Below, in pieces: positions 41,723 to 50,748 of a DNA stretch of 64,000 bases (positions are counted from its first letter, which is position 1; each line of letters opens with the position of its first letter). A program made the translations under genes and the position numbers. Source of the DNA: an uncultured Clostridium sp. (GTDB taxonomy: Bacteria > Bacillota > Clostridia > Oscillospirales > Ruminococcaceae); assembly GCA_902490335.1 (NCBI GenBank), contig CABUDL010000004.1, forward strand, positions 45,139 through 109,138. The letters are read 5' to 3'. Below the pieces are notes generated by a model. The model was not told the DNA's origin, did no database searches, and saw nothing but the letters and a program-made list of their open reading frames with translations.

Positions 41723-41743
41723 TGTATTAAGCACTTAATACAA
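41722..41743. promoter_or_regulatory. Operator of GntR module 2
   Basis: Perfect palindrome: TTGTATTAAG, CA, CTTAATACAA, starting at the last base of the -10 box. Confidence 0.75.
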
Positions 41744-41767
41744 TAAGCATTGAAGGGAGGCAGACAG

Positions 41768-42136
41768 ATGACCTGGGTCTTTGACGACAAGCTGCCCATC
41801 TATCTTCAGATCATACAGATTCTGAAAGCGGATATTGCACGAGGCAAATATCAAACGGGAGAAAAGCTGCCTGCGGTGCGTGAACTGGCGCTGACCGCAG
41901 GGGTAAATCCCAACACCATGCAAAAGGCTTTGGCAGAACTGGAGCGGGATGGGCTGGTGAAAAGCCAGCGAACCTCCGGTCGCTTTGTCACCGATGATAA
42001 GGAGAAGATTATGGAAGTACGGCGCACATTGGCTTACGACGAAATCAAGCGGATGGTAGAAACCATTTCGTCGCTGGGCTACCAGAAGGACGATATTCTT
42101 CGGCTGCTGGAAAAATATCTGGCAGAGCAAAAGTAG
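41768..42136 (+). CDS. GntR-family regulator, YtrA subfamily (module 2)
   Basis: 122 residues from ATG 41768 (GGGAGGC upstream). Winged helix DKLPIYLQIIQILKADIARGKYQTGEKLPAVRELALTAGVNPNTMQKALAELERDGLVKSQRTSGRFV and a ~45-residue helical tail. Heads an operon with ABC ATPase and permease; the perfect palindrome at the transcription start should be its own operator. Confidence 0.92.
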   Translation: MTWVFDDKLPIYLQIIQILKADIARGKYQTGEKLPAVRELALTAGVNPNTMQKALAELERDGLVKSQRTSGRFVTDDKEKIMEVRRTLAYDEIKRMVETISSLGYQKDDILRLLEKYLAEQK

Positions 42137-42174
42137 ATTTTTTATATCCCCTACCACAAGAAAGGAAGGTCTAT

Positions 42175-42915
42175 ATGAGTGAAAACAACGCCATCATGCA
42201 GGGCGGTTCGGTCGCAGAAAGCTGTGTCCTTCAAATCAGCGACCTGCATAAAAGCTATGGCTCCCATCCGGTTTTGGAAGGGGTCAGCTTCTCGATTCCA
42301 CGCGGCAAGATTGTGGGCTTACTGGGTCCCAACGGCTGCGGCAAAACCACCATTATGAAGATGGTCTCCGGTCTGCTTCCTGCTGACAGCGGAAGCATCC
42401 TGATCGACGGACATACGCCCGGGCTAGTCAGCAAATCCATCGTTTCTTACCTGCCGGAGCGCACCTATCTCAACGACTGGATGAAGGTCAGCGAGGTGCT
42501 GCAATTTTTCAGCGATTTTTATGCTGACTTCGATTTGGAACGGGCGCAGCAGATGCTGGCAGACCTGCACCTTTCTCCCAATACCCGCCTGAAAACGATG
42601 AGCAAAGGCACCAAGGAGAAGGTTCAGCTGATTCTGGTGATGTCCCGCCGCGCACAGCTTTACCTGTTGGACGAACCCATCGGCGGTGTTGACCCGGCTG
42701 CCCGCGAATATATCCTGAACACCATCCTCAAAAACTTTGACGAATCCTCCTCCATCCTCATCACGACCCACCTGATTCAGGATGTGGAAGCTATCTTTGA
42801 CCAGGTCCTGTTCCTCAATCAGGGCAAGATTGTGATTGACGGCGAGGTGGACGAGATTCGTCAGCAACATGGCAAATCCATCGACCGACTCTTCAGGGAG
42901 GTATTTAAATGTTAG
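42175..42915 (+). CDS. ABC transporter ATP-binding protein (module 2)
   Basis: 246 residues. Walker A GPNGCGKTT, signature region TMSKGTKEKV (non-canonical), Walker B LYLLDEPIGGVD and TTHLIQDVEAI. Same YtrB-like type as in modules 1 and 3. AAGGAAGG precedes the ATG. Overlaps the permease gene by seven bases. Confidence 0.92.
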   Translation: MSENNAIMQGGSVAESCVLQISDLHKSYGSHPVLEGVSFSIPRGKIVGLLGPNGCGKTTIMKMVSGLLPADSGSILIDGHTPGLVSKSIVSYLPERTYLNDWMKVSEVLQFFSDFYADFDLERAQQMLADLHLSPNTRLKTMSKGTKEKVQLILVMSRRAQLYLLDEPIGGVDPAAREYILNTILKNFDESSSILITTHLIQDVEAIFDQVLFLNQGKIVIDGEVDEIRQQHGKSIDRLFREVFKC

Positions 42916-43715
42916 GAAAGATGCTCAAATATGACCTCAAGGCAATGTCTAAAACGATGCTGCCCTTCTTTCTGGTCATCATTGGAATGACCGTCCTCAA
43001 CAGCTTTTTCATCCGTTTTGAATGGATGACCGGCATCATCGCCGGCAGCACTATCATCTTCGGGCTTTTCATTGCGCTGGGTGTCACCGCTTTGGTGATG
43101 ATTATTACCCAATTTTATCACAATGTGCTGGGCGACGAAGGGTATCTGACCAACACCCTGCCGGTCCGTGTGGATGTCATCCTCTTCTCCAAGCTGTTTT
43201 CCGCGATGATTTGGCTGTGCCTGAGCGGAGTGGTCGGCATCATCACCATCTTCATCACCCTTGCCACCACCGCCGGTGCTTCCGAATTTTTCTCGGCAAC
43301 CTTTGATGTTATTCAGGCTTTCTTCCTTGCTCTCAAGGAGTACACCTCCGGCACCCTTTCCGTCCTGCTGTTGGTGGTTCTGGGCGTGCTGGCATTTCTG
43401 GTCTTTTTTGCCAACGAAATCCTCCACCTCTACTGTGCAATGGCTTGCTCGCAGCTGCCCATCCTTTCAAAAAACCGCGTCGTCGGCTCGTTCATCGCTT
43501 ACTTTGTGCTGAACATTCCTTTGACTATCCTGATGGCTGCCATCATGGGCGGGCTTACCTGTGCGGCTAACCTTTCTCCTTGGCTTGAACAGCTGGATGT
43601 CTTCCCGCTGGGACTGCTGATGCTGACTGCCTTTTTGCTGGTCGGTCTGTTTCTGGACCTGCTGCTGTACCTGCCGACCCGCTATATCCTGAAAAACAAG
43701 TTAAATCTCGAATAA
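42909..43715 (+). CDS. ABC-2-type permease (module 2)
   Basis: 268 residues, about six hydrophobic segments, N-terminus MLGKMLKYDLKAMSKTMLPFFLVIIGMTVLNSF typical of ABC-2 permeases with an amphipathic coupling helix. Short motif HNVLGDEGYLTNTLPV follows the third helix, a recurrent pattern in YtrC-like proteins. Partner of the ATPase upstream. Confidence 0.88.
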   Translation: MLGKMLKYDLKAMSKTMLPFFLVIIGMTVLNSFFIRFEWMTGIIAGSTIIFGLFIALGVTALVMIITQFYHNVLGDEGYLTNTLPVRVDVILFSKLFSAMIWLCLSGVVGIITIFITLATTAGASEFFSATFDVIQAFFLALKEYTSGTLSVLLLVVLGVLAFLVFFANEILHLYCAMACSQLPILSKNRVVGSFIAYFVLNIPLTILMAAIMGGLTCAANLSPWLEQLDVFPLGLLMLTAFLLVGLFLDLLLYLPTRYILKNKLNLE

Positions 43716-43728
43716 TTCATCCAGAAAG

Positions 43729-43787
43729 AAAAGCATCCGACCGCACAGGCTGTATGAAAACACCCTGTGCGGTCGGGTGCTTTTCCG
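43729..43787 (+). terminator. Terminator of module 2
   Basis: 21-bp stem (43729-43749 with 43764-43784) with a 14-base loop ending in TTTT. Confidence 0.88.
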
Positions 43788-43951
43788 CGCTATTTCCCGG
43801 GAAATGCAGGTATTTTCTGGTTTTCCAATCTTTTTCACCCAGAATTCACGAATCAGCAAGTAAAATCACTATGAGTTTTTCTGTTTATTGTGTATTTTTT
43901 ATATTATCATCCAGTATTTTTAGAAACAAGGCACAAAGAACAAATTTCCCC

Positions 43952-43979
43952 TTGCATGTTTTCCTTGTCGGAGTATAAT
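43952..43979 (+). promoter_or_regulatory. Probable promoter of the antiporter gene
   Basis: TTGCAT (43952-43957), 16 bp, TATAAT (43974-43979). Confidence 0.6.
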
Positions 43980-44018
43980 GGGGAAACGAGAAAAAAGGAA
44001 CGCAAAGGAGGCTTTTTC

Positions 44019-45320
44019 ATGTCTTATCACTATCTTGTTGACATCGCTCTCATCCTCGTTTCCACCAAAGTTCTGGGTATCCTGACCAAACGATTACAGA
44101 TGCCGCAGGTGGTCGGCGCTCTGCTGGCAGGTCTGATCATGGGACCTGCGTGTCTGAATATCATCCACAGCACGGAATTTTTAAGCCAGGTTTCCGAGCT
44201 GGGTGTCATCGTCATGATGTTCACTGCCGGCTTGGGAACCAGCTTGGACGACCTCAAGCAGACCGGCAAGGCGGGCTTTATGGTTGCCCTGTGCGGTGTG
44301 CTGCTCCCTTTGCTGGGCGGCGCTGTACTGGCTGCTTTCTTCAACGACAGCGGTTCTGCCAATGCACTGATGCAAAATATCTTTATCGGCGTGGTATTGA
44401 CTGCCACCTCTGTTTCCATCACCGTAGAAACACTCAAGGAGATGGGCAAGCTGTCGACCGTTGTCGGCAACACCATTCTGGCTGCCGCTTTGATCGACGA
44501 TGTGCTGGGTCTGATTGCCTTAACCATCGTCACCAGCATCGGCGGTTCTGCCGATTCCAACCTGCTGGTTGTTCTGATTAAGATTGCTGCTTTCTTCCTC
44601 TTTGTCATCGTCGTCGGCATGCTGGTCAAAAAAGGTATGGACTGGTATATCAAAAATGTACATTCCACCGACCTGCAACGTTATCCCATCTTTGCCTTTG
44701 TTCTCTGCCTGTTTCTGGCATTCTGTGCAGAAGAACTGTTCGGCGTTGCGGACATCACCGGTGCATTTGCTGCGGGTCTAATCATCTCCACCACCTCGAA
44801 AGCCAAGTATATCGAGGTCAAATTTGCTCCCCTTTCCTACCTGCTGCTGACACCAATCTTCTTTGCCAGCATCGGATTGGAGGTAGACCTGCCCAAAATG
44901 GACGGCAGACTCATTCTCTTCTCTGTGCTGCTGGTCATTGTCGCTGTGCTGACCAAGGTGCTGGGCTGCGGATTGGGCGCCAAGCTGTGCGGTCTAAAAA
45001 ACCATCAATGTGAACAGATTGGTGTCGGCATGGTCTGCCGTGGTGAGGTCGCTTTGATTGTCGCCAACAAGGGTGCCGCACTGGGACTGATGCCGGAGGT
45101 TTTCTTCGCTCCGGTTATCATCATGGTGGTCGCCAGCACCATCCTGACCCCTCTGCTGCTCAAATATGCCTACCGCGAAAGCAACGCATACGAGGATATG
45201 CAGGAAAGCCCGCTGCTCGACCATTACCAGGAAACCGAACAGTTGGATTTGGTTGCCGACAGCCTGATTCGTGCCAATGACCACATCATGAAGAAAAACC
45301 GCGGCAAATCCAAAAAATAA
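44019..45320 (+). CDS. CPA2-family cation:proton antiporter
   Basis: 433 residues, twelve to thirteen helices. RLQMPQVVGALLAGLIMGPACL, VIVMMFTAGLGTSLDDLKQTG, LTATSVSITVETLKEMG, ILAAALIDDVLGLI (the DD ion-binding pair), FAAGLIIS, LLTPIFFASIGLEVDL and CRGEVALIVANKG are the NapA/KefB-like signatures. Exchanges Na+ or K+ for H+ across the membrane. No TrkA-N domain is attached; the C-terminal tail is only ~50 residues. ATG 44019 follows AAAGGAGG. Single gene. Confidence 0.93.
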   Translation: MSYHYLVDIALILVSTKVLGILTKRLQMPQVVGALLAGLIMGPACLNIIHSTEFLSQVSELGVIVMMFTAGLGTSLDDLKQTGKAGFMVALCGVLLPLLGGAVLAAFFNDSGSANALMQNIFIGVVLTATSVSITVETLKEMGKLSTVVGNTILAAALIDDVLGLIALTIVTSIGGSADSNLLVVLIKIAAFFLFVIVVGMLVKKGMDWYIKNVHSTDLQRYPIFAFVLCLFLAFCAEELFGVADITGAFAAGLIISTTSKAKYIEVKFAPLSYLLLTPIFFASIGLEVDLPKMDGRLILFSVLLVIVAVLTKVLGCGLGAKLCGLKNHQCEQIGVGMVCRGEVALIVANKGAALGLMPEVFFAPVIIMVVASTILTPLLLKYAYRESNAYEDMQESPLLDHYQETEQLDLVADSLIRANDHIMKKNRGKSKK

Positions 45321-45333
45321 AAGATTGCGTTAT

Positions 45334-45369
45334 AAAAGAGGAGTACCCTGCGGGGCGCTCCTCTTTTTG
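45334..45369 (+). terminator. Terminator of the antiporter gene
   Basis: AAAAGAGGAG/CTCCTCTTTT stem around a 14-base loop, then T-run. Confidence 0.82.
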
Positions 45370-45624
45370 TTCGCTGTTTTTTGCCAATTTCTTCCTTATT
45401 ATATAGGAACGCTTTCTTCCCTTTTGTGTTTTGGAGAAATCAGCACGATATTGCGCTGCCTTTTCCTGTCGTTCCAAGCGCTTTTACATGATTTCTTCAC
45501 AGAATATCTATAATTTTTTGCTGTTCTTATTTAAAAAATTTCGTTAAACTAATAAACGACCCGGCAAGTGAAGGTGAAATCTGCCAAAAACACCCTCTTT
45601 TCGGTATCAATCCTGTAACAAACC
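45370..45624. other. Intergenic stretch, no gene seen
   Basis: A/T-rich sequence between the antiporter terminator and the promoter of the LysM/M23 gene. No convincing reading frame, RNA motif or long repeat was recognised. Confidence 0.6.
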
Positions 45625-45653
45625 TTGAATCTGCACACAGAAAAGCTTATAAT
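45625..45653 (+). promoter_or_regulatory. Promoter of the LysM/M23 gene
   Basis: TTGAAT (45625-45630), 17 bp, TATAAT (45648-45653). It lies inside the upstream open frame and so supports the later GTG start. Confidence 0.75.
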
Positions 45654-45756
45654 AAATAAGTATTGTCAGAAAATAACAAGTTGTCAGTTAAAACAACGAA
45701 AGCCCTTCACGGAAGGGAATTGTATCTTGATTTTGGAAGAAAGGAGCGAACTGCTG

Positions 45757-48180
45757 GTGTCCAATGCCAAAAAAAGCAAACCAGAAAAAACACCCGCTGC
45801 CACTCCTGCTGAAAGCTTGTCCTCTTTAGGGCATTTTGTATATGCTGTCTGCTACCTGGTCGGTGCAAGGATCATTCGCTTTTTCCGACGTTCCAAGCGA
45901 CGGCTGAAAAAGGGCGCACTGCACCTAAAGTGGAAGCTGCGCAGGCTTTACTTTGATTTCAAAGACCAGCAGGTCCTCAATAACCTGAATAAACAACATC
46001 ACCGCCGACAGAGTAAGGATGCTCTTCGCGGGGTGCAGAAGTCACTGCAACTGTGGAAGCAGCACCGCGAGCAATCCTCCAAGCTGCTGTTAGGTGAGTT
46101 TTTTCGCGCATTCCAGCCAATCCTTCCGCTGCTTGCCGGCACTGTTAACTACCTGCTGCCGGTCGGTGGTATGGTCATCCTGATTTCCACTGTACTGCAC
46201 TTCAGTACCATGACCTATGGCTTGCAGGTTCAGTACAACGGCGAGCACATCGGTTACATCCTGTCGGAATCCGCCTTTGTGGAAGCCGAAGCCAAGGTGC
46301 GGGAACGTATCGTCAACGAGGCTTATCTGCCTCCTGAGGACAGCGTGCCCATCTATTCGCTTGCTATCGTGGAGGACGACCAGATTTCGGAAGAAAGTGT
46401 CTTAATCAACAATATCATCCGCGCTTCCGGAAATGAGATTGAAGAAGCTGCCGGTCTTTATGTCGATGGGGAATTTATCGGCGCAGTTTCCGACGGGGAC
46501 GAGCTTCTCAAAAGTTTGCGCGCCCGCAAAAACGGAACCTATTCCCCTGATATGCCGACCGGTGAACCTGTTGAGGAGCAGCCGCAGGAAGAATCCCAAG
46601 AGCAGCCGCAGGAGCAAACTCCTTCCACCTCCGAGCCGGAAACCGAACAGCCTGCCACCGAGCAGCTTGTTCCCGAGCGCACCCATACCGTTCGTGAAGG
46701 CGACTCGCTGTGGGATATTGCCCTTGAATACGATGTTACCGTTGACCAGCTGCTCCAGCTCAACCCGGAGGTCAGCAAGAGTATGCTGGTGGGTCAGACG
46801 CTGATTATCTCGCAGGCGTCCGCTCCTTCCGAGTCCTCCCAGACGGAAGCACCGTCTTCCACACCGGAGACAGAGGAACCGGAAGAAGAGCAATCGGAAG
46901 AAGAACCGGAAGAAGATGCTTCTGCTTCTCCGCGCACCCACACTGTGCAGGACGGCGATTCGCTGTGGGACATCGCCATTCAATATGATGTCAGTGTCGA
47001 ACAGCTGCAACAGCTCAACCCGGACATCAGCAAAAGTATGCTGGTGGGTCAAACACTGATTCTTCCGCAGACAGATTCCTCCGATGCGGCGGACAAGCCT
47101 ACGACAAGATCTGCTCCCGAAAAATCAGCCGAAACCGTCAAGGAAGCATCAACGGAAACATCCGTAGATACCGAACCGGCTGCCAAAGAATCCGCTGAAA
47201 AATCTGACGAAGAGGCACCGAAAGCAGATACCCTTTCTGCCAACAATGAAATCATCAGCTTTGTCCAGTCGATTCGCGTGGAGAGAGGTCTTTATCCTGT
47301 TTCCTCGGTGGAAAGTCTGCAAAGTATCAACGTCAAGCTCGACAGCGTGGTGGAAGGCGAACAGACCTACACCATCCAGCAGGGCGATTCCCCGTCGCTG
47401 GTTGCAGACAAGGTCGGCATCCCGACCCAGACGCTGATCAACCTCAATCCCGATGTCACCCAGTCGATGCTGGTGGGCGATGTATTGGTCATCTCCCATG
47501 AGCAGCCGTTCCTCCAGACCAAGACGGTCAAAACGGTCACCGAAGAGAAGGAAATCGCCTTCAAAACCGAAACCGAACGGGACCACAACAAAGCTTCCGG
47601 CTACGAAAAGGTGGTGCAGGAGGGCAAAAACGGACTGGAAGAAATCGTCAGCGAGGTCACCTACATCGACGGCTATGAAACCGAGCGGACGGTCATCTCC
47701 AAAACGACCTTACAGGAACCGGTTACTGCCAAGATTGTGGTCGGCTCTCTGACCAGCAGCCAGTACAACTTCTCCGGCTCCGGCACTGCTTCTACCGAAA
47801 GCAACGTCGGCGGCTACATCTGGCCGGTCAACGGCGGTTACATCTCCTGCCCGATCTGGGGATACAGCGGACACACCGGCACCGACATCGCGGCTCCAGC
47901 CGGAACAACCATCTGGGCTTCCAAAGGCGGAACCGTAGCTTATGCAGGCTGGTCCAACGGTTACGGATATAATGTCCTGATCAATCACGGCGATGGAACC
48001 AAGACCCGATATGCGCATTGCAGCAGCCTTGCTGTTTACACCGGTCAGCAGGTATCGCAGGGACAGGTCGTCGGTTATGTCGGACAAACCGGATGGGCTT
48101 CTGGAAACCACTGCCACTTTGAAATCATCAGCAACGGCACCTTCCTGGATGCCAGAAACTACATCGGATACAGTCGTTAA
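45757..48180 (+). CDS. Membrane-anchored LysM/G5/M23 cell-wall metallopeptidase
   Basis: 807 residues from GTG 45757 (AAAGGAG upstream). Order: basic cytoplasmic region ~1-120; one transmembrane segment ~121-151 (ILPLLAGTVNYLLPVGGMVILISTVL); an extracytoplasmic domain with repeated alpha/beta units; acidic/Pro linker; LysM 1 (~310-353), LysM 2 (~395-440), LysM 3 (~535-580); a G5-like domain (~583-665); M23 endopeptidase (~686-807) with zinc ligands in HTGTD and HCHFE. LysM binds N-acetylglucosamine and the M23 domain cuts peptide crosslinks, so this should remodel peptidoglycan at the cell surface. LysM 1 and 2 are nearly identical. Same design as sporulation-related SpoIIQ/YocH-like hydrolases, but larger. 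Confidence 0.92.
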   Translation: MSNAKKSKPEKTPAATPAESLSSLGHFVYAVCYLVGARIIRFFRRSKRRLKKGALHLKWKLRRLYFDFKDQQVLNNLNKQHHRRQSKDALRGVQKSLQLWKQHREQSSKLLLGEFFRAFQPILPLLAGTVNYLLPVGGMVILISTVLHFSTMTYGLQVQYNGEHIGYILSESAFVEAEAKVRERIVNEAYLPPEDSVPIYSLAIVEDDQISEESVLINNIIRASGNEIEEAAGLYVDGEFIGAVSDGDELLKSLRARKNGTYSPDMPTGEPVEEQPQEESQEQPQEQTPSTSEPETEQPATEQLVPERTHTVREGDSLWDIALEYDVTVDQLLQLNPEVSKSMLVGQTLIISQASAPSESSQTEAPSSTPETEEPEEEQSEEEPEEDASASPRTHTVQDGDSLWDIAIQYDVSVEQLQQLNPDISKSMLVGQTLILPQTDSSDAADKPTTRSAPEKSAETVKEASTETSVDTEPAAKESAEKSDEEAPKADTLSANNEIISFVQSIRVERGLYPVSSVESLQSINVKLDSVVEGEQTYTIQQGDSPSLVADKVGIPTQTLINLNPDVTQSMLVGDVLVISHEQPFLQTKTVKTVTEEKEIAFKTETERDHNKASGYEKVVQEGKNGLEEIVSEVTYIDGYETERTVISKTTLQEPVTAKIVVGSLTSSQYNFSGSGTASTESNVGGYIWPVNGGYISCPIWGYSGHTGTDIAAPAGTTIWASKGGTVAYAGWSNGYGYNVLINHGDGTKTRYAHCSSLAVYTGQQVSQGQVVGYVGQTGWASGNHCHFEIISNGTFLDARNYIGYSR

Positions 48181-48223
48181 AAAAATCCCGAGGCGGTCGT
48201 TATGACTGCTTCGGGATTTTTGC
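48181..48223 (+). terminator. Terminator of the LysM/M23 gene
   Basis: 18-bp stem (48181-48198 with 48204-48221) with two wobble pairs, beginning right after the stop codon. Confidence 0.9.
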
Positions 48224-48273
48224 ATATCCTGTTCTTTTGCGGGCAAGCTGAAAAGAAGAAGGAGGAAGGTCCT

Positions 48274-48687
48274 GTGCATCTTTTCAAGTCCCGTCCGCAC
48301 CGCATCCCACAATGGAGATGGTTCTGGCAGAGCTTTTGGATCAGTCTGATCCTCATCCTGTTCCTCTGCGCCTTTTTATACATCGCCTGCTCACAAAACA
48401 GCGGCATACAAGAACCCATCCTGTCGGTACAGCTGCCCTATTCCCAGCAGAAAATGACAAAGCGCCCAACCAATCGGTCAGACGCTTTGTCACTGAGTTT
48501 CTTTGGATGGAAATGGGAGTTATCAATCGAAACGATGCAGCAGCTTTCCGACCGGCTGTCCTGTTGGTACCGGCAGTACGGCGTTTTGATTCCTGCACGT
48601 TACCGCGCGGCTGCTTCCGCTGCTGTCATCCTGTGGGAAGAGCTGTCCAAAATTTCCCGGGAAATTTTTACAACTCCTTTTCGCTGA
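48274..48687 (+). CDS. Small single-pass membrane protein, unknown
   Basis: 137 residues from GTG 48274, preceded by GGAGGAAGG. A basic N-terminus (HLFKSRPHRIPQWRW), one strong transmembrane helix (FWISLILILFLCAFLYIAC) and an extracytoplasmic tail rich in Arg, Ser and Gln. No family recognised. Its 3' end overlaps the convergent permease gene of module 3 by 20 bp. The ribosome site argues that it is real; no homologue evidence is available here. It could be a sporulation or cell-wall accessory, given its position after the M23 gene, but that is a guess. Confidence 0.55.
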   Translation: MHLFKSRPHRIPQWRWFWQSFWISLILILFLCAFLYIACSQNSGIQEPILSVQLPYSQQKMTKRPTNRSDALSLSFFGWKWELSIETMQQLSDRLSCWYRQYGVLIPARYRAAASAAVILWEELSKISREIFTTPFR

Positions 48688-49297
48688 CAATCTTGACCGA
48701 AAGATGAATCGAAAACAGCAGTCCCAAAACCAGAAGCAGGAACAATCCGGCAATACCCAACAACGCCATCTTGTAGAAGGATGCGGTTGCCACCACGCTT
48801 ACCTGCTGGTTGACGACAAAGACCCCTGCCACAAACAGTCCAGACGACACACCCAGTACCAGCATGAAAATCAGCCGTCCCTTTTGGATGCCCCACTTGT
48901 ACGCCACCGGAATCATCACCGCGGCAAAGTAGACGTTCAGCACCACCGTCATCAATAAAACGCTCAGGATTTCCTGCATCGGCGTATTCAGCACCAGCAG
49001 GTAGACGGTCGAAATCGCCGCGGTGACAGATGCCATGATGCCAAAGGTCGCATAGCGCGACATCACCACCTGTTTTGTGCTGACCGGCATCACCCGCAGA
49101 TATTTTTCCCAGTGGTAAAACTCATCGTAGGAAAACAGATTGAGGATATAGCTGGCGCCCATGATGCAGAGCATCATCGCACCGGTGGCTGCCTGCCCTC
49201 CCACTGCCCAGGCAACCATAAAAATCAGAAAAATCACTGCAAGCGTCTTGAGCATCCGCCTGATGGACAAAAGATCGTTCAAAATAAGTCCCTTCAT
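48668..49297 (-). CDS. ABC-2-type permease (module 3)
   Basis: 209 residues from ATG 49297 (AAGGAAGG upstream). Six hydrophobic segments; N-terminus MKGLILNDLLSIRRMLKTLAVIFLIFMVAWAV and the SYDEFYHWEKYLRVMPVSTKQVVMSRYA loop are typical of the ABC-2 permeases in YtrABC-like cassettes. Distal gene of module 3 on the minus strand. Confidence 0.88.
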   Translation of the reverse strand: MKGLILNDLLSIRRMLKTLAVIFLIFMVAWAVGGQAATGAMMLCIMGASYILNLFSYDEFYHWEKYLRVMPVSTKQVVMSRYATFGIMASVTAAISTVYLLVLNTPMQEILSVLLMTVVLNVYFAAVMIPVAYKWGIQKGRLIFMLVLGVSSGLFVAGVFVVNQQVSVVATASFYKMALLGIAGLFLLLVLGLLFSIHLSVKIVSEKEL

Positions 49298-49335
49298 ATT
49301 ATAAGACCTTCCTTTCCCAACTGCTCTGCATCCCA

Positions 49336-50181
49336 CTACTGTTTGTTGCGGCAGAGCATCAGCATCATCTCGTCAAGGGTCAGCGAATCCAGCAGGATGT
49401 CGGGATAGCGGCGGGCAAACTGCTCGCGGTCGTTGACCAGCGCCTGACTGCCATACGGGGTATCCTGAATGACCTCCACCAGCTTGTTGTCCACCGCATG
49501 AATCGTCTGGCAATCTGCCTTTGCAATCGCATAGCCGTACAACAGCTCATCCTTGTTTTTGCTCATCAGCAGCCTGCCTTGGTGGATGAAGGTGATGTAA
49601 TCGGCAATCCGCTCCAAATCGCTTGTGATGTGCGAGGACACCAGAATCGAGCGTTTGCCGTCGGAGATAAATTCCAGAAAGATGTCCAGCATCTCGGCGC
49701 GGACCACCGGATCCAGCCCGCTGGTCGGCTCGTCCAAAATCAGCAGCTGTGCGCCGTGGCTGAGTGCAATCGCCAGCGAGAGCTTCATCTTCATCCCGCG
49801 GGAGAAATCCTTGATTTCCTTTTTATCGGGAAGCGAAAAACGCCGAAGGTAATGAGCGTATGCGCCCTCATCCCACTGGGAGTATATTTTCTTCATCACC
49901 CTGCCCAGGTGGGAGGTGTAGAGTGTCTGGTTAAAGGGCATCTCATCGAACACCACGCCGATGGATTCCCGGTCCTGCGGCGTCATTCCCTGGTGTCCAA
50001 AGACAGAGATTTCCCCGCTGTTGGGCTGCGCCATTCCCAAAATCAGGCGCATGGTGGTAGATTTGCCCGCGCCGTTTTCGCCAATCAAGCCCATGATGGC
50101 ACCTTCCGGCAGCCGGAAGCTGATGTCCCGCAGCGAAAACTGCGGATATTCCTTACACAAATTTTGTACCTGTAATACCAT
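49336..50181 (-). CDS. ABC transporter ATP-binding protein (module 3)
   Basis: 281 residues. Walker A GENGAGKST, non-canonical signature DFSRGMKMKL, Walker B LLILDEPTSGLD and SSHITSDLERI. C-terminal extra domain of ~80 residues. YtrB/BcrA-like. Lies between the GntR regulator (24 bp upstream) and the permease (38 bp downstream). Confidence 0.93.
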   Translation of the reverse strand: MVLQVQNLCKEYPQFSLRDISFRLPEGAIMGLIGENGAGKSTTMRLILGMAQPNSGEISVFGHQGMTPQDRESIGVVFDEMPFNQTLYTSHLGRVMKKIYSQWDEGAYAHYLRRFSLPDKKEIKDFSRGMKMKLSLAIALSHGAQLLILDEPTSGLDPVVRAEMLDIFLEFISDGKRSILVSSHITSDLERIADYITFIHQGRLLMSKNKDELLYGYAIAKADCQTIHAVDNKLVEVIQDTPYGSQALVNDREQFARRYPDILLDSLTLDEMMLMLCRNKQ

Positions 50182-50204
50182 AAACCGATTCCCCTTTCCG
50201 GTTT

Positions 50205-50579
50205 CTATCCTTCTTCATACAACAGGCTGAGCATCTGCTGCATCTCCTGCAAGGTGATGGAAGCCGCCTGTGCCTGCTCGACCGCCTGCTCAAGCGTTTG
50301 CTCGACCCGTTTGCGCTGTTCCTCCCGCATCAGCTCCAGATTGCGCGGCGCCACAAAGCACCCCTTTCCTGCTACAGTTACCACAAAGCCGTCCCGCTCC
50401 AAATCCTCATAGGCACGTTTTGTCGTAATCACACTGATGCGCAAATCCTTTGCCAGCGCCCGCATGGAGGGCAGCGCTTCGCCCTCCTGCAATTCGCCGC
50501 TGAGGATGCTGTTTTTGATCTGTGCGGTGATCTGTTCATAGATCGGTTTGCCGCTGGAGTTGCTGATAATCAGATTCAA
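50205..50579 (-). CDS. GntR-family regulator, YtrA subfamily (module 3)
   Basis: 124 residues from TTG 50579, with AGGTGAT upstream. Winged helix (KPIYEQITAQIKNSILSGELQEGEALPSMRALAKDLRISVITTKRAYEDLERDGFVVTVAGKGCFV) followed by a helical tail (MREEQRKRVEQTLEQAVEQAQ...MLSLLYEEG). The SVITTKRAYEDLE recognition helix is the most YtrA-like of the three copies. Likely autorepressor through the 29-bp palindrome over its promoter. Confidence 0.93.
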   Translation of the reverse strand: MNLIISNSSGKPIYEQITAQIKNSILSGELQEGEALPSMRALAKDLRISVITTKRAYEDLERDGFVVTVAGKGCFVAPRNLELMREEQRKRVEQTLEQAVEQAQAASITLQEMQQMLSLLYEEG

Positions 50580-50606
50580 GGGATCACCTGTCCTTCTTTT
50601 CCGTAT

Positions 50607-50635
50607 ATACTGTATATATCGTATATATACAGTAT
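50607..50635. promoter_or_regulatory. Operator of GntR module 3
   Basis: Perfect palindrome: ATACTGTATATAT, CGT, ATATATACAGTAT. It covers the -10 box of the module promoter. Confidence 0.78.
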
Positions 50636-50657
50636 CACATTTATTTTCTCTTGTCAA
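50629..50657 (-). promoter_or_regulatory. Promoter of GntR/ABC module 3
   Basis: Minus-strand TTGACA (50652-50657), 17 bp, TACTGT (50629-50634). Confidence 0.75.
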
Positions 50658-50748
50658 TGGCTTTGCAAAATTTTGTAGAAAAATTCATCATCGGATGGTA
50701 TACTGAAAGCAGGCAAAAATTTACAATCATCAAACAGGGAGGAGCCTT

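Noticed and set aside
45625..45756. N-terminal extension of the LysM/M23 protein
   Set aside because: A consensus-like promoter occupies 45625-45653, and a good ribosome site precedes GTG 45757.
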